64,000 bases of DNA. It comes from Marasmius tenuissimus. Lineage: Eukaryota; Basidiomycota; Agaricomycetes; Agaricales; Marasmiaceae. The notes beneath the pieces are model-generated. The model was given only the letters and a program-made list of their open reading frames with translations. It made no database searches and was not told where the DNA came from. Numbering within the stretch: the first letter of the stretch is position 1; each line of letters begins with the position of its first letter. Shown here one piece after another: positions 23,009 through 34,300 of this stretch. The position numbers and the translations under genes are program-made. Location of the stretch: NCBI GenBank assembly GCA_029532415.1, contig JAQOTA010000053.1:2976001-3040000 (forward strand). The letters run 5' to 3'.

Positions 23009-23160
23009 GTAACCGTCCGAGCGAGCTTCGAGGAGCAGTTGATTGAGGCGCAGGGTATACTTGCAAAGACGCTGATCATGCGTCGAAACACACACGTCTA
23101 GCAGGTCTACTATACCCTATTCCATCAACGCCTGTAGGCTCCGACCGAAGTTACCATGAG

Positions 23161-23176
23161 CCCCCCCCCCCCCCCC
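23161..23176. repeat. Poly-C tract (16 bases)
   Basis: A run of 16 C residues sits in the gene-poor stretch. It is a mononucleotide microsatellite and its length may be unreliable in the assembly. Confidence 0.9.
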
Positions 23177-24377
23177 GCACACCCAGAGTCATGTCGACGG
23201 ATCTTCCCCCACGGCGGTAGGAATCGGTGCAGCGTACCGACCGTATGTGCCTCAAGCAATTTCCAAGCCTATCCTAAGTAACTAAGTTATCTCTACGTTT
23301 TTTGCCCATCTTACCCTACTGACGTGTGCATACGGGAATGCGGGAATGGAGTCGACCAAGAGTCGGCACTCATCAAGCTCTAATTTACCAGGAACTCACA
23401 GCCCAATTTTCTCGGCGGTGGCGCTCAGTTGAAGTCGAAGAGAAAGCCGTGTGTGAGGTCTCAGGTCGCGTGCAGATTGTGTGCGTTCCCTGCTCCTCCG
23501 CCTTGTGCTTGAATCTGAGATGCATTGAATCATTCAATCCTTAGTTACTCCAGCATTTCCGGAATCCATCATCTCTCAATATAAGGCCCAAATGAATACA
23601 TCTACATCAGGAACCCGACCAACAGGTCCTCCTGCTTCCGAGCGATGAGTCCATTCACTATCCATTCTGGCCCTGAAGTCTTTTCGATATCTGGAGTGTA
23701 CGTTACATACGCAAAAGCGATAGCTGCCTTATCGACGCTTGATACGCTTATCTCGTTGCGCCGGCGACCTACTTACCTGAAGGAAACTGACCTTCCTGTC
23801 TACCTATGTATGGAAAATACGTCTCTTCGGCGATCCAGCAACCTGCGGTAGCTCAAGCAAAGGTCGAGTCAAATTATGTGCAACAGTCGTCCCTTGTCAA
23901 GTGACCCCGCTCTCCCCCAATTTTGTTGTCCACGTCTCAAGAAATTCATCAATCCTTCGTAACACCCAACACATCAATAATGTCGTCCCTGGATCGGTCT
24001 CATGGTGTCCGACTGGCCTCTCTCCGCTCGTTTGGGATTATCATATTTGTATATCCAGCCATATCGCGGGCTCTGGAGGCGTATAAGGGTGCAGAGAGGC
24101 TTTTGGAGCTCCGTAAGTCTCAGTCGTTTCACCATCGTGCACAGACAACAAACTCTCGGGTGTCCTTTGCAGCCGAGTGGAGGGCGTGTTTTGTGGAACG
24201 GAACCTGAAGGGTGAATTGGAAAGGGATTGTTTGGTTTCGGTTTAGGGCTAGGGCGTTCCCGCTTCTTATCATAAAGCATGCGGACTCTGTCGCTTGGTT
24301 TTTCTTGGGCCACCGAAGGGGTAATTGGAAATCACGATACATATTCGGTTTTTGGAAACCTCTTCAAAAAACTCTGG

Positions 24378-24385
24378 TATATAAA
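24378..24385 (+). promoter_or_regulatory. TATA box of the amino-acid permease gene
   Basis: TATATAAA lies about 62-69 bases upstream of the permease ATG at 24447, a usual distance for a fungal TATA promoter with a short 5' leader. Confidence 0.6.
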
Positions 24386-24446
24386 GCCCAAACCCTCGAG
24401 TGGTTCAATAATCCTCCCTGTGGTCGCCCCCTTCCTTCAGGTCGAG

Positions 24447-27023
24447 ATGGATCACCCAAAGGAGAAGTTCGACGACACCGCTAGCGCTTCCTCTCAGCAT
24501 GTCGAATTTTACGATCCCTCCAAGGAATCTGTATGGACTCGTGTCGGTCTCAACTCGAGAGTTTCAAGCGGGCGCCTGGTCCTACTGGGTAAGTGTCAAT
24601 CCTCCTCCAGGACGTGCTAGGCGTTGACCGCGTCTTGTTCGACCTTTAGTGGCCAGGTTGTCGCGGGACAGGTCTCTGAATATGACCTAGAGAGGCTGCG
24701 AGCAGAAGGCCCCATGCTTCAACAAAAAATGAAGCCCCGGCATTTGTCCATGATTGCTGTCGGTAGGTGAATGACCACCTTCCTCAATGGTCCGGCATTG
24801 ACGCGCCTCTGTCAGGTGGTAGTATTGGTACTGGTCTTTTCGTTGGCTCTGGAAATGCTCTCCGTCTTGGCGGTCCTGCTGGTGTTTTGATTGCATGGAT
24901 CCTGATTGGGGCGATGTTGATCAACGTTACCCAGGTTTGTTGCCACACCCCAGATTCCAGTCTTTTCCCCGCAATTGATGTATCTTAATCCCCCCTTTAG
25001 GCCCTCGGTGAAATGTCTATCGTCTTCCCAGTTTCTGGTGGTTTCTACACACTCTCCGATCGGTTTATCGACTCAGGCTTTGCTTTCGCTATGGGATGGA
25101 ACTACGTGCTTCAATGGATCGTTATCGTGCCTTTAGAAGTCAGTGTTGCCGCGACGACAGTCAGATATTGGGGGGACGCCGTTCCAGTGGCGGCGCTCAT
25201 AACGATATTTTGGCTCGTCTTGAGTAGGTTTTCCTGCTGCCCTTCAAGGAACATGGACTGAAGCATTTCGTCCCAGTCTTCGTCTGCTTATTCGGTACCC
25301 TCGGCTTCGCTGAGGAGGAGTTCTGGAGTTCTTGCCTGAAGCTATTCGTGGTCATCTTATTCGTGATTATCGGAATGTTCGTCAATTTTTTTCCAGATAC
25401 CTCATCGCTAGTTTTCTCACGGGTAACTTAGTATTTGCATCTGCGGTGGTGGACCAAGCAATGGTGAATACACCAGTTACCTTGGTGGTAAACATTGGCA
25501 AGACCCCGGAGCCTTCGCCAACGGGTTTAAGGGTGTCTGCGCAGTCTTTGTCACTGGTATGTTCTCTTGGCTTCAGTCATTGGGTCACGGCTGACGTCTA
25601 TGACCGCAGCTGCCTTCTCTTTCGGTTAGTTTTCCATCTCAATTGCTTTATGTGTTCCCTGACATGTGTTAATTAGCCGGGACTGAGATCGTCGGTCTGG
25701 CTGCTAGTGAGACCCCCAACCCTCGTGAAACTATGCCTGGTATGTCGAAATGTTTAGTGCCAAAGGTCTCGCCTGATCATTTTTGACTCTAGGTGCTGTC
25801 AAAGGAACCTTCTGGCGTATTGTACGGCCCTTCCTTTGCTCTGTCCCACGAGTTCTAAAGATCCACTTCTAGACTTTGGTCTTCATTACCTCCCTTACGA
25901 TTATCGGTCTTCTCCTTCCCCACACCGAGCCACTTCTCTTTGGCGGCAGTGGTGCTAGTAAGCTTATGCATGATATCGAGTTCCGCTACATAAATTTCTG
26001 ACACCACATTATCAGATGTATCGCCCTTCGTCATTATCATGAAAAAGGCTGGCCTCAATGGCCTCGACCGTAAGTCGTCCGGGTCCGTATTGTGAGAATG
26101 CTAACGAGCTTTATAGACCTCATCAACGTGACGATCTGTATTTCCGTCTTGTCCATCGGTCTCTCCGCTGTCTACGCTGGTTCGCGAACCCTCGTCGCGC
26201 TCGCCGAGAAGGGCTATGCTCCCAAGATCTTCACCTACGTCGACAAATCAAGTCGTCCTTTGCCGGCCGTCGTACTCTTCCTCGCCACCTGCCCCCTTGC
26301 ATACATTGACACCACTGAAAAGGGAGGAACTGTCTGTGAGTTGCATTAATTGCATGAATCTCCATAAAGCCCGCTGACCTACCTTCCTTCAGTCAATTGG
26401 CTCGTCGCCGTCTCCGCTCTCTCAACCATCGTTACTTGGATGTCCATCTGTATTTGCCAGTGAGTGGCCCGCTTTCATCTTGCTGTTTTTGTGTCAACAA
26501 GAATATTTCGAACAGCATTCGTTTCCGTGCCGCCTGGAAAGCACAAGGCCACTCTGTTGAGGAGCTACCATTCCAAGCGTTGGGTGGTGCTTGGGGATCC
26601 TGGTTCGGTGTGATCATGATGGTTATCGTCCTGATCGCGCAGGCCTACGTTGTAAGCTCAACCATCAGCTCATTGTACCGCAGGTGTTGCGAACTTACGA
26701 TTCATAGGCAATCTGGCCCCCCAACTTTGACGGCTCCGAAGGAGACAGAGTCGAGAGCTTCTTCATGGCTTACCTCGCCGCGCCCATCATTATCGCCTTC
26801 TGGGTTGCCGGATACGCCTGGAAACGCCAGCGCCCCAGGCGTGCCAGCGAAATTGACATCGATGTACGTGATTTCTCTCCTGTCTCAGCGCCTTTGCTGA
26901 CGATCGTCATACCAGTCTGGCCGTAAGAGTTGGCTTACCGTGGAGGAAATGCGCGCGTACCGCGCTGAGCGTGCCAAAGCTCCCTTCCATATCCGTCTCT
27001 ACCGCCTTCTCTTCACCAACTAG
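24447..27023 (+). CDS. Amino-acid permease (AAT/APC family), with an apparent 1-base frameshift near the 5' end
   Basis: At least eleven exons give a 12-TM permease close to 550 residues. Clear blocks are MKPRHLSMIAVGGSIGTGLF (TM1), LGGPAGVLIAWILIGAM, GEMSIVFPVSGGFYTLSDRF, FAFAMGWNYVLQWIVIVPLE, GTEIVGLAASETPNPRETMP, NVTICISVLSIGLSAVYAGS and HIRFRAAWKAQGHSVEELPF; the C terminus is RLYRLLFTN. This is the fungal general or dicarboxylic amino-acid permease type at the plasma membrane, driven by the proton gradient. The stop is TAG 27021-27023. One oddity: from ATG 24447 the frame reads ESVWTRVGLN but the family-typical continuation ESFKRAPG lies in the next frame, and the exon-1 donor phase agrees only with that frame. 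One C seems to be missing near 24551-24556. Everything downstream is intact. Confidence 0.85.
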
Positions 27024-27293
27024 GGTCGTTGTTGTATATCTGGCTTGTCATGGTGTATGTTTACCTTGGTTCAAATAATGATAACATTCAAGCTTTTCAA
27101 TCTGTACACCCGTCCGCCACTCCGACTTAACATCACGGTCATAAGAAGCAACGAGAGCTCGATTACAGTATACACAGAAGTAAAAGGGTAAAAAGAAACA
27201 GGTATTTAGCGAGTGTGTCATACACAACCAATGTACACGAAGGCGAAATCGTTAAGTCCAATCGAGCAAGCTCGATGTCCCTCCGTATCCTGA

Positions 27294-28576
27294 TCAGGAT
27301 ACCTGTGTTGTTCCATAGTCTCTTGTCCTTCGAGACTGCCATCCCATGCCGACGCTCAGCGGGACATATTCATCCAAAAGAGCATTTTCGTCGTCGTACG
27401 CGTTGACCATGGTGTCGACGTCGTGTTCAAGATCCAAATCCTCTTGAGCCCATTGTACGAGTCTGTTCTCGCCCACCCGGAAGTTGTGTGGTCTTGAATA
27501 ACGACGCCGGGATCTAAATTTCTTGGAGATCGTCATAGGACTGAAGTTGACATTCATCTGCGGGATGGAAAGGCCGTTCATGCCAGAGAAGTTTGGTAGG
27601 GATAGACGGGAAAGGTGGGGTCGTAGATAATGGTCGATGATGTGGGTCGGAGGATTGTAGATGAAGTAGCACGTCGTGAGCAACAAGACGCTGAACTTAG
27701 TTGTCAGATAAGTCAGCGACGATAGACAAGAGTCACTCACCCAATGACAGATACGGTGAGAGCTGTGGCTCGGGCAGATAGCCGAGGCTTCGTAGTAGGG
27801 TCTATCAGGTTCTCAGAATCACCGTCCTCTTGATCGGTGGGTGGTGATCCTGAGTCCTCCGCCTGGGTAGAGTATTCCGGAGGATGGTTGATAGCGATCG
27901 GGCAGGCGTGATTGGTGGCCCAACGGAAAGAGTGTATGCCGTCCTCTTCGGTAAGGAACGTGGGTGCGCTGTTGGATACCTATCGTCCTGTTAAAATAGC
28001 ATAACACAAAATAGCACCCAATGACCATACTTGAGGAGAGGTGGGATCACATATGAAGTCGATTACTGCGGAATGGATGATTCCATGATGGAGTTCTTCC
28101 GAGATCTGGATCCGGAGGCCTAGAGGACGGTATTAGCTGGAATGTGAAGGCCGTGATGAACAGGCCCCTACCTGAATCTTGGACTTTCACGATTGGGAGA
28201 GTCGGGGGGTACGATGCAATAGGCACAGCTCCACGCGAGCCTGGCAAAAATCAGTCGATGCATTCGGTATGCGAGGATCACTTTGTTCACCATTCAGACA
28301 TATCCAAGTATGCTCAGGGCACTGAAAAAGAGAAGGTTAAAACGGTCAACCCATAGCAGTAATCTTGCCACATACAAATTTCCGCTCTTTACTTCCAAAC
28401 GGGTAGAAAAGATAGCCTGCTACGGAGAATGGTGGGTGCTGTATGATGGGACAGAGATCGTAGCTGTTTCCTCCGATCGAAAATTTGCAAGTCGGTGAGT
28501 TCGAGGTGCCATCGGTAGACAATGCGAACGATAAAAGAGGGTAAGTGAGCAGATATGACAACCACCTGAAGGCCAT
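27294..28576 (-). CDS. Type I membrane protein with MRH-like lumenal domain (ATG27/Mrl1-like)
   Basis: Start ATG 28576 opens a signal peptide (RWLSYLLTYPLLSFALS) followed by CKFSIGGNSYDLCPI. Later exons read LRIQISEELHHGIIHSAVID, FICDPTSP, and FRWATNHACPIAI. The paired cysteines and the F-x-W-x-T-x-x-A-C-P signature are typical of mannose-6-phosphate-receptor homology domains. An acidic stretch leads to one membrane span (ALTVSVIG joined to VLLLTTCYFIYNPP) and a cytosolic tail of about 110 residues ending DYGTTQVS. This layout fits Atg27, which cycles Golgi-vacuole-Atg9 vesicles, or an Mrl1-like sorting receptor; I cannot separate them. The borders of the exon around 28170-28230 could not be resolved, so the middle of the model is uncertain. 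Confidence 0.6.
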
Positions 28577-29025
28577 GATGGAAGAAAAGGGCGAAGAAAA
28601 TAGTGTGGAGACTGTACCCCACTATTATAGAGCGGTACCATCACGCAGACAGCCCGTTCGGCATGCTCTACGGGGAAAAGCGCTTAAGCGCTCAGGGACC
28701 GAAACTCGTGATTGCCTGAACTCTGGCTTCACTTCGGCTTCACTCTGGCCCACCGTGAACTCGACCAAGTTAATGCCAATGATGTTTTTATCGAACTCGT
28801 CATCAACGTTCGTCACCCTCCGAACTCTACTCCCATGTCGGCCTTTCGGTGCAAGATTCGTTGCGAGGTCAATTTGTTCCTGAATCGTTCGTCTGATGAT
28901 CATCTTTCCGCTAATTGAGGGGGGAAAAGGTCGACACGGATCTCTCACACCATCGGGATACTTTCTCAAGTCTAATAAGCTACGAGGCCGTGAGGATTCG
29001 AAGCTCAAAGCATATGAGTGGCTCC

Positions 29026-29036
29026 AGTTGAATCAA
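29026..29036. promoter_or_regulatory. Conserved GTTGAATCAAC palindrome upstream of the GH106 pseudogene
   Basis: The 11-base palindrome (GTTGA-N-TCAAC) sits 119 bases before the pseudogene ATG. The same palindrome with shared flanking bases (CTCMAG on one side) occurs upstream of both intact GH106 genes. Its regulatory role is inferred from this conservation. Confidence 0.5.
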
Positions 29037-29116
29037 CATCCTTCCAAGTTCCTGCATCACAAGCTCAAGCACAACCCACTCGCGATAAATCAAGCCCATT
29101 ACTCAAGGGCCGTCGC

Positions 29117-29124
29117 TTTATAAA
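29117..29124 (+). promoter_or_regulatory. TATA box of the GH106 pseudogene
   Basis: TTTATAAA lies 31-38 bases before ATG 29155, at a position comparable to the TTTATAAA of the intact paralogue at 56127-56134. Confidence 0.55.
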
Positions 29125-29154
29125 CTTTGTTCGTGAACTTTGCCACCAGTTAAA

Positions 29155-30938
29155 ATGCTTGCTCTCACTGTCGTCACAGCTCTTGTTGGCAGCGCGTTGT
29201 CTCAAAGAAATCGTGGAACGTTTGTGAGGCGGAAAACGGGTCCGAAATGACGCTACTGAATAGAGTATGCGTCCGCAGATCCTGATTTCCTCCGCAGGGA
29301 TGTCGCAGAAATGGCAAAGGTGGGATCTTCTGAGTTTGGGCTACTCGGGTGAGGACTCACGTCTTAGTACATCACAATGGTACGTTAAAAAACGGAAATA
29401 TAGCTACCAGTCCTGCGGTGGCCTCCAAACCAATACGGGGGGCGTTCTTGTCGACCCGACGGATGTCGCGTTCGGTTCTGATGCCTTTGAACGCGACGGG
29501 GACGTTCATACAGGCAGCAAAACGCAATGGAGTTACGATCGACCTCACTCTTGGCTCAACTAAGGTGCTGGCGTTCCGTTCAAGCCAGAAGACGTTGATC
29601 AGGAAGGTACGCTCACGTAGTTGGTCTTCGGCTCCCAGTTTCTGAACACCGGGGAGTCTTTCGACGCCCCGTTACCTGTGATCTCGTTATCGTCCCCATC
29701 CGACTTCGCCGACCATGATGGGGTCATACGTAGCGCGAGCACTACTCAAAGTTTCTAGTCGCCGCTGTCGGTGCACAACTTGCAGAAGGCGAACACTCGT
29801 CTTGTCTCATGGCGGGATTGGAGAGCTTTTAGCGGAACCAAGAGTCGGGAGACCCATGTGGGAGGATAGTATGGAGTTCCAGGCTCAAGTATGGTGAACG
29901 CCCAACCTTGCCAGTGCTTCCAGGACTGACATGACTATAGTATCAACAAGGCCCTTCCTCCCATGCCCTCGTGCCGGCACGCAAGTGTAATTTCCCGGTA
30001 CTATTACTCTCCCTACATTTTGGATGCCTGGAGTGGTGAAATGACCCCTGTGGCTATCCAAGACGTTACGGACGAGAGGCACATACCTGGCTACGCAGCT
30101 TGCCATCCATCAGACTGTGCTCTTTGTCGTGACCTCGGAAGAAAGTTTTGAAGGGGTGTCGGCTCCTTCAATGTATCCAGCACCGATTCGGATGTTTTGC
30201 ACTTGGCTCGTCGTCAGGCCTTCAGAGCCCGAGATCCGTTCACTTACGGAAGGGCCACAGGAGGTCGTGTTGTCGAACGGTCAACAACAAACCCTCAGTA
30301 TCTCACTCGAGGGCGAAAGTAAACGAGAGTTGACGGGCTGGGAACTCAATATCACAGCCTGGGCGCCACCAGAGGACCTGAGCCAGGTTGACCCAATCCT
30401 TGTTCCTGAGCCGACCATCGACCTCAGTCAAGGTTTGGTTCCCTGGGCACAACTTGATGGACAGGTGAACACCTCGAGAGTTGGGACCTACATGCAGACG
30501 ATCTTTGAGTGGGCTCATGGCAAGATTAGTAGCGTGGACTTCCAGCTAACTTTGGCGTTGTGGTGCATACGTTGGGGGCGTAGTTGAATGGCAAGGTGCT
30601 TTTTATGGCTGACCTCACGCGTCCGGTTATCAAGATCACATCCCTTGTGCGTGAGGGTATATCTGAACGGGTGTCGCGTTCACTATAGTCTGCCTTTGGG
30701 AGACTAGCGTGAGGGGACGATATGTGCTGCACGTTGATGCTACCAGTACCCTGCTAAATGCTACCTGTTGCACAGTATCTTGACTCTGCATCTACAGGTT
30801 CCACAAGTGAGGCCTCTGGGTCCATCGCGCCTCAAGACCGGACGAATGCCTCCGCCTAATCAGTACTATTGCTTGGTAGTAACTCCTGTCCGCCTCATTC
30901 CATCATACGGTCGTGAAACGCTTGAATTCAACACGTAA
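29155..30938 (+). pseudogene. Decayed, internally deleted GH106-like alpha-L-rhamnosidase
   Basis: The sequence is collinear with the two intact GH106 genes at 52.7-60.5 kb but on the opposite strand. It starts MLALTVV, keeps the RGTF...KTGPK block and DFLRRDVAEMAKVGSS, and later shows VDPTDVAFGSDAF, MEFQAQVW, ILDAWSGEMTPVAI, EVVLSNGQQQT, ELTGWELNITAWAPP and the last-exon block LIPSYGRETLEF with a stop at 30936-30938. Three tryptophan codons of the family have become TGA (in the first exon twice, and in the QVWW motif). Roughly exons 3, 4 and most of exon 5 are missing: the sequence jumps near 29975-30018 from the SVNKALP region to the ILDAWSG region. A 49-base insertion with a 9-base duplication interrupts the end. 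It cannot encode a working enzyme. Confidence 0.9.
30649..30715 (+). mobile_element. Double-hairpin element, copy 2, with 9-base target-site duplication
   Basis: Compared with the intact GH106 paralogues, 49 extra bases (30658-30706) sit inside the codons for the VREGTN block. They are flanked by a perfect direct repeat GCGTGAGGG at 30649-30657 and 30707-30715. The insert folds into two adjacent stem-loops: TGAACG with CGTTCA, and TAGTCT with AGACTA around GCCTTTGGG. No open frame or terminal inverted repeat is present, so any mobility would be non-autonomous. Confidence 0.75.
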
Positions 30939-31392
30939 ATACTTACGGAGTCTCTTACCCTTGAATGTGGCATATAACATCTTCCTAAAAGCTTGAGGCT
31001 TGGCAGATACGTAGAGATTTGCGGGCATGAACGGCGCTCTGACCATACCAGGTCATTGAAATGAATACCCATGGACATCAGCGGAAAGCCTTCTGTCTGG
31101 CCTTGTGACATCGTTCTTATCTGAAAGGTCGCATTCACCTAGTTCCAGTGGTCGAACTTAGATATGAAAAGTGCAGGTCCCATCCAGGATCAAGCTTCAT
31201 TATCAAAGAAAACAGCTTGGATGTCACTGATGAAACAGCCGGAGCACGGGCACCGGGCCATACGACACATCGTGAGAAAATACCTCTAAAAGAGGATGGA
31301 CTATGACATAACTTGTGCGCTTGACTCGAAAGTAAAAATATCTCTACAAATTGATTTGCCATGCCCCGATTATCCTCTTTCTTTGTCCTTCC
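30939..31392. other. Intergenic region
   Basis: This stretch holds the pseudogene 3' flank and the promoter of the ArAE/DUF2421 gene. I see no gene, RNA or repeat in it. Confidence 0.45.
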
Positions 31393-34300
31393 ATGTCCGA
31401 CAAAACCAAAGGCAAAGAAGCTGCTGGAGCCAGCGAGAAAAGCAAGCGGTTGGTATCAGCAGACTCCAGCGATTCCCCTAGCTCGACCTCGAGACAGTCA
31501 TCATCGTTGTTCGCGGTTCCTGCGAGCCTCCAGTGGATTCCTGACAATTGGAAGTGGTCGAATATCAAAGTTGTCCTGCGATGTGCAGTTGCTGCCTGGC
31601 TAGCTGTGGTTCTGTTCGTTATCCCTCCGGTAGAACTCTATATGGGCCAGGTGCGAGTTTACTTCAATTATCTTTGTTCAATGTAGCTCACAACTTCGGT
31701 AGGCGGCCTTCCTGATTCTCATAGGTGAGCGCACCCCATTCTTCTTAATCCACGTGAATTTGCTCTAAGATCGCTCCCAGCATCTATATTGTCGCCTCCG
31801 AGTGATCCGTTCTTGATTGTCATCGAACGCGAAGTACTCATAATTGGTTTGGTCGCTTTAACTTGGGGGTGAGCGAGGGTTTCTTTGTTGTTACTGCAGA
31901 AGTAAACTCTGACACCAGACCAGTTGGTGTTGTCTAGGGATGCGTCTCGCCGATTTGGCTCGTACCAATCGCCGACCTGATGTGAGTCTGGCGGCTGCTA
32001 TTACGTCAGGAGGGCAGTACCTCGAAGCTGGAGTTCGTCACCTTTCACCTCTTGTGCTCGGGATGTGATTATCTTACTATCCTCGCCATAGCCGACAGTC
32101 ATCTTAGGGCTGTTCGTCTTCATTGGCACCGCTTGCCTCTTGTATATTCGAGCAAGAAAGGGTCCTGGGCCCTATCTATTCGCGTCCATTCTTTCGTGCA
32201 TTTGCCTCAGTACGTTCGAATGACATCTTTCCTTGCATTATCTCTTGACTAAATGAATTATAGCTATCTCTCTCACGACCGCAGCCCTGATTCCGTATCC
32301 TTACTACAGAGTAAGTTTGCGAACAATGCTGAGTACATGTAGCTCACAGAGTTTCAGATCGGTCAAGCTATAATTGTCCCCCTAGGATTTCATTCAGTGA
32401 TCGCCGTCCTTTGCGCCATGTTACTATTCCCTCAAACCGTGTCTGCTCAATTCACTGGACGGCTACACAATGTTTTCACTCCCCTCGTACGCTCGATCGA
32501 TTTGCATCGAGAACTTCTCAGAATGTCGTCCTCGTCCCCTGACTTTGCTAAAACCGGCAAAGCTCTTTCAAAAGTTGTGGCCGAAGCTGAGGCCGCACTA
32601 ACGCCAGTTGCAGTTGCCGGTCGCCTCCTACCCACGGACCTCATCTACAACAGATTCGCTCCCATGGACTATAAACCACTGCACAACCTCGGGAGGAGAA
32701 TGGCCGTGCGTGCCAATGGAATGACTGCCTATTGGTCCATAATAGACCCCTTAAGAGAAAGATTCCCTGTAACACCTGGTCCATCAAGACCGGGGACCCC
32801 CGGAACCATGACGCCTGTGAGGTCAAGGGTGGCGTCCAACCATCCTTCGCGGGCACCCTCCCCCGAACGCACTCCAACAAACGAAGAAGGGTCACACTTG
32901 GGTAGAACAGTGACAAACCTGGATGATACTGATGACACAAAGCCGCATCATGAAACCCCCACATCGACTCCCGCAACACCGGCGATGAGCTTTCGCAGAT
33001 CTCATCACGCGCACTTCCACCGGTCCTCCCATGGTCACCACCACCATCATCACCATCCTCATAGCCATCATCACCGACTTCTCTTCAATGCGCTTTCCCA
33101 TCTTTCCCTTCCTCGAATGCACCATAAAGAGGATCATGCGGTTGGTGTGTTCGAGTCACACCGTTACTTGGACCTCGAGGCCACACATTTCTATGACCCA
33201 CGTAGCGAGTACTATACGGAGAAATCGAAGGAGTTGTTGAACGAAAGTTGTGACGCGCTCCTGTTGAGCTGCCGCGAGTCTCTTGTCTGGATGCAAGGGT
33301 GGCTGATGAACTCAAGGAAGGGACGATGGAATTTCTGGTCGAGCAAACAGTCCAAAGAAGATGGGTGGAAGAAGAATCTAAAGGAACTGCAGACGTTGAG
33401 AGACAAGCACGAAATATTGTTGAAGAGGTTTAAGGAGACAGATAGGTGAGTGATTACAGCGATGGCCACATCTTTTACGACCTTCTCATGCCTCCCTCGA
33501 TAGACATAGGGTCACGGAGCCGTGGAAGATTCTATTCGAGTTGAAAGGGGACACAGATGTCGAGGTACCGAGTCATCGCTACCTCTTTCATTGTTATGTG
33601 TACCAATATCACTTGATGCGGTTCTCTACCATGATTCTGGACTTGGTAGGTCGCCCTCTTGTCACTGCATATCTTCAATTCTGAAAAGTTTCCGTAAGCT
33701 CGGCGAAGTTGTCCGATTGGAACAAGAACGACGACACAACCGCCTGTGGACACCCGTTTCCCGGATGTTTAGACGAGGGAAATGGGAGCTCACTGACAAC
33801 GCCCTCAACTACGATGAAGAAGATCCAGACACAGTTCAGGGAATGATGCCGGGTACTATGGACGATCTTGGGTTACCTCGTCGAAGAGACCCAGACGCTC
33901 TTCCTCCGCGGAACCCTTTTGAGTGGATTGTAAGCCACCTGTATCGATTTGTCGCCGGGCTCGGAGGCGGCAATGCGTTATATGCCGTGAAGGCTGGAAT
34001 ACTTACCAGTAAGTGTTCCCTTCGAAGTCGCTTCCAAGGCCTACCCTCACTGACATGATTTCAATCGCAGCTCTCATGTGCTTGCCCTCCTTCATACAAT
34101 CGTCTGCCCAATTCGCATACAGTGAGTTTCCTGCATCAAAACTTGTATGCGCTCATCTCAATCCGAGGCCTTCGTAGATAATAGATTCGTTTGGGCAATG
34201 TGAGTGTTTCTACGCCAGATCTCTCGTCCCGATTTAACGACTGCGTATAGTATAATGGCTCAGTTGACACTTGCCCGGTTTCGAGGTGACACTACCTTTG

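Larger units (their letters stand above)
22103..24446. other. Large gene-poor region
   Basis: No convincing gene is seen in 2.3 kb between the divergent flippase and permease genes. It holds a 16-base C run at 23161-23176, one copy of the double-hairpin element at 22953-23000, and a TATA box for the permease. Open frames here are short, overlapping and without recognisable domains. Confidence 0.5.
28577..29154. other. Intergenic region, 5' flank of two divergent genes
   Basis: The left part is the promoter side of the MRH-like gene; the right part is the fossil promoter of the GH106 pseudogene, still holding its palindromic motif and TATA box. A minus-strand open frame at 28625-29008 has no family likeness and overlaps this promoter region, so it is not called. 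Confidence 0.5.

Noticed and set aside
28625..29008. 127-codon minus-strand open frame
   Set aside because: No domain or intron logic, and it overlaps the promoter area of the GH106 pseudogene and the 5' flank of the MRH-like gene.
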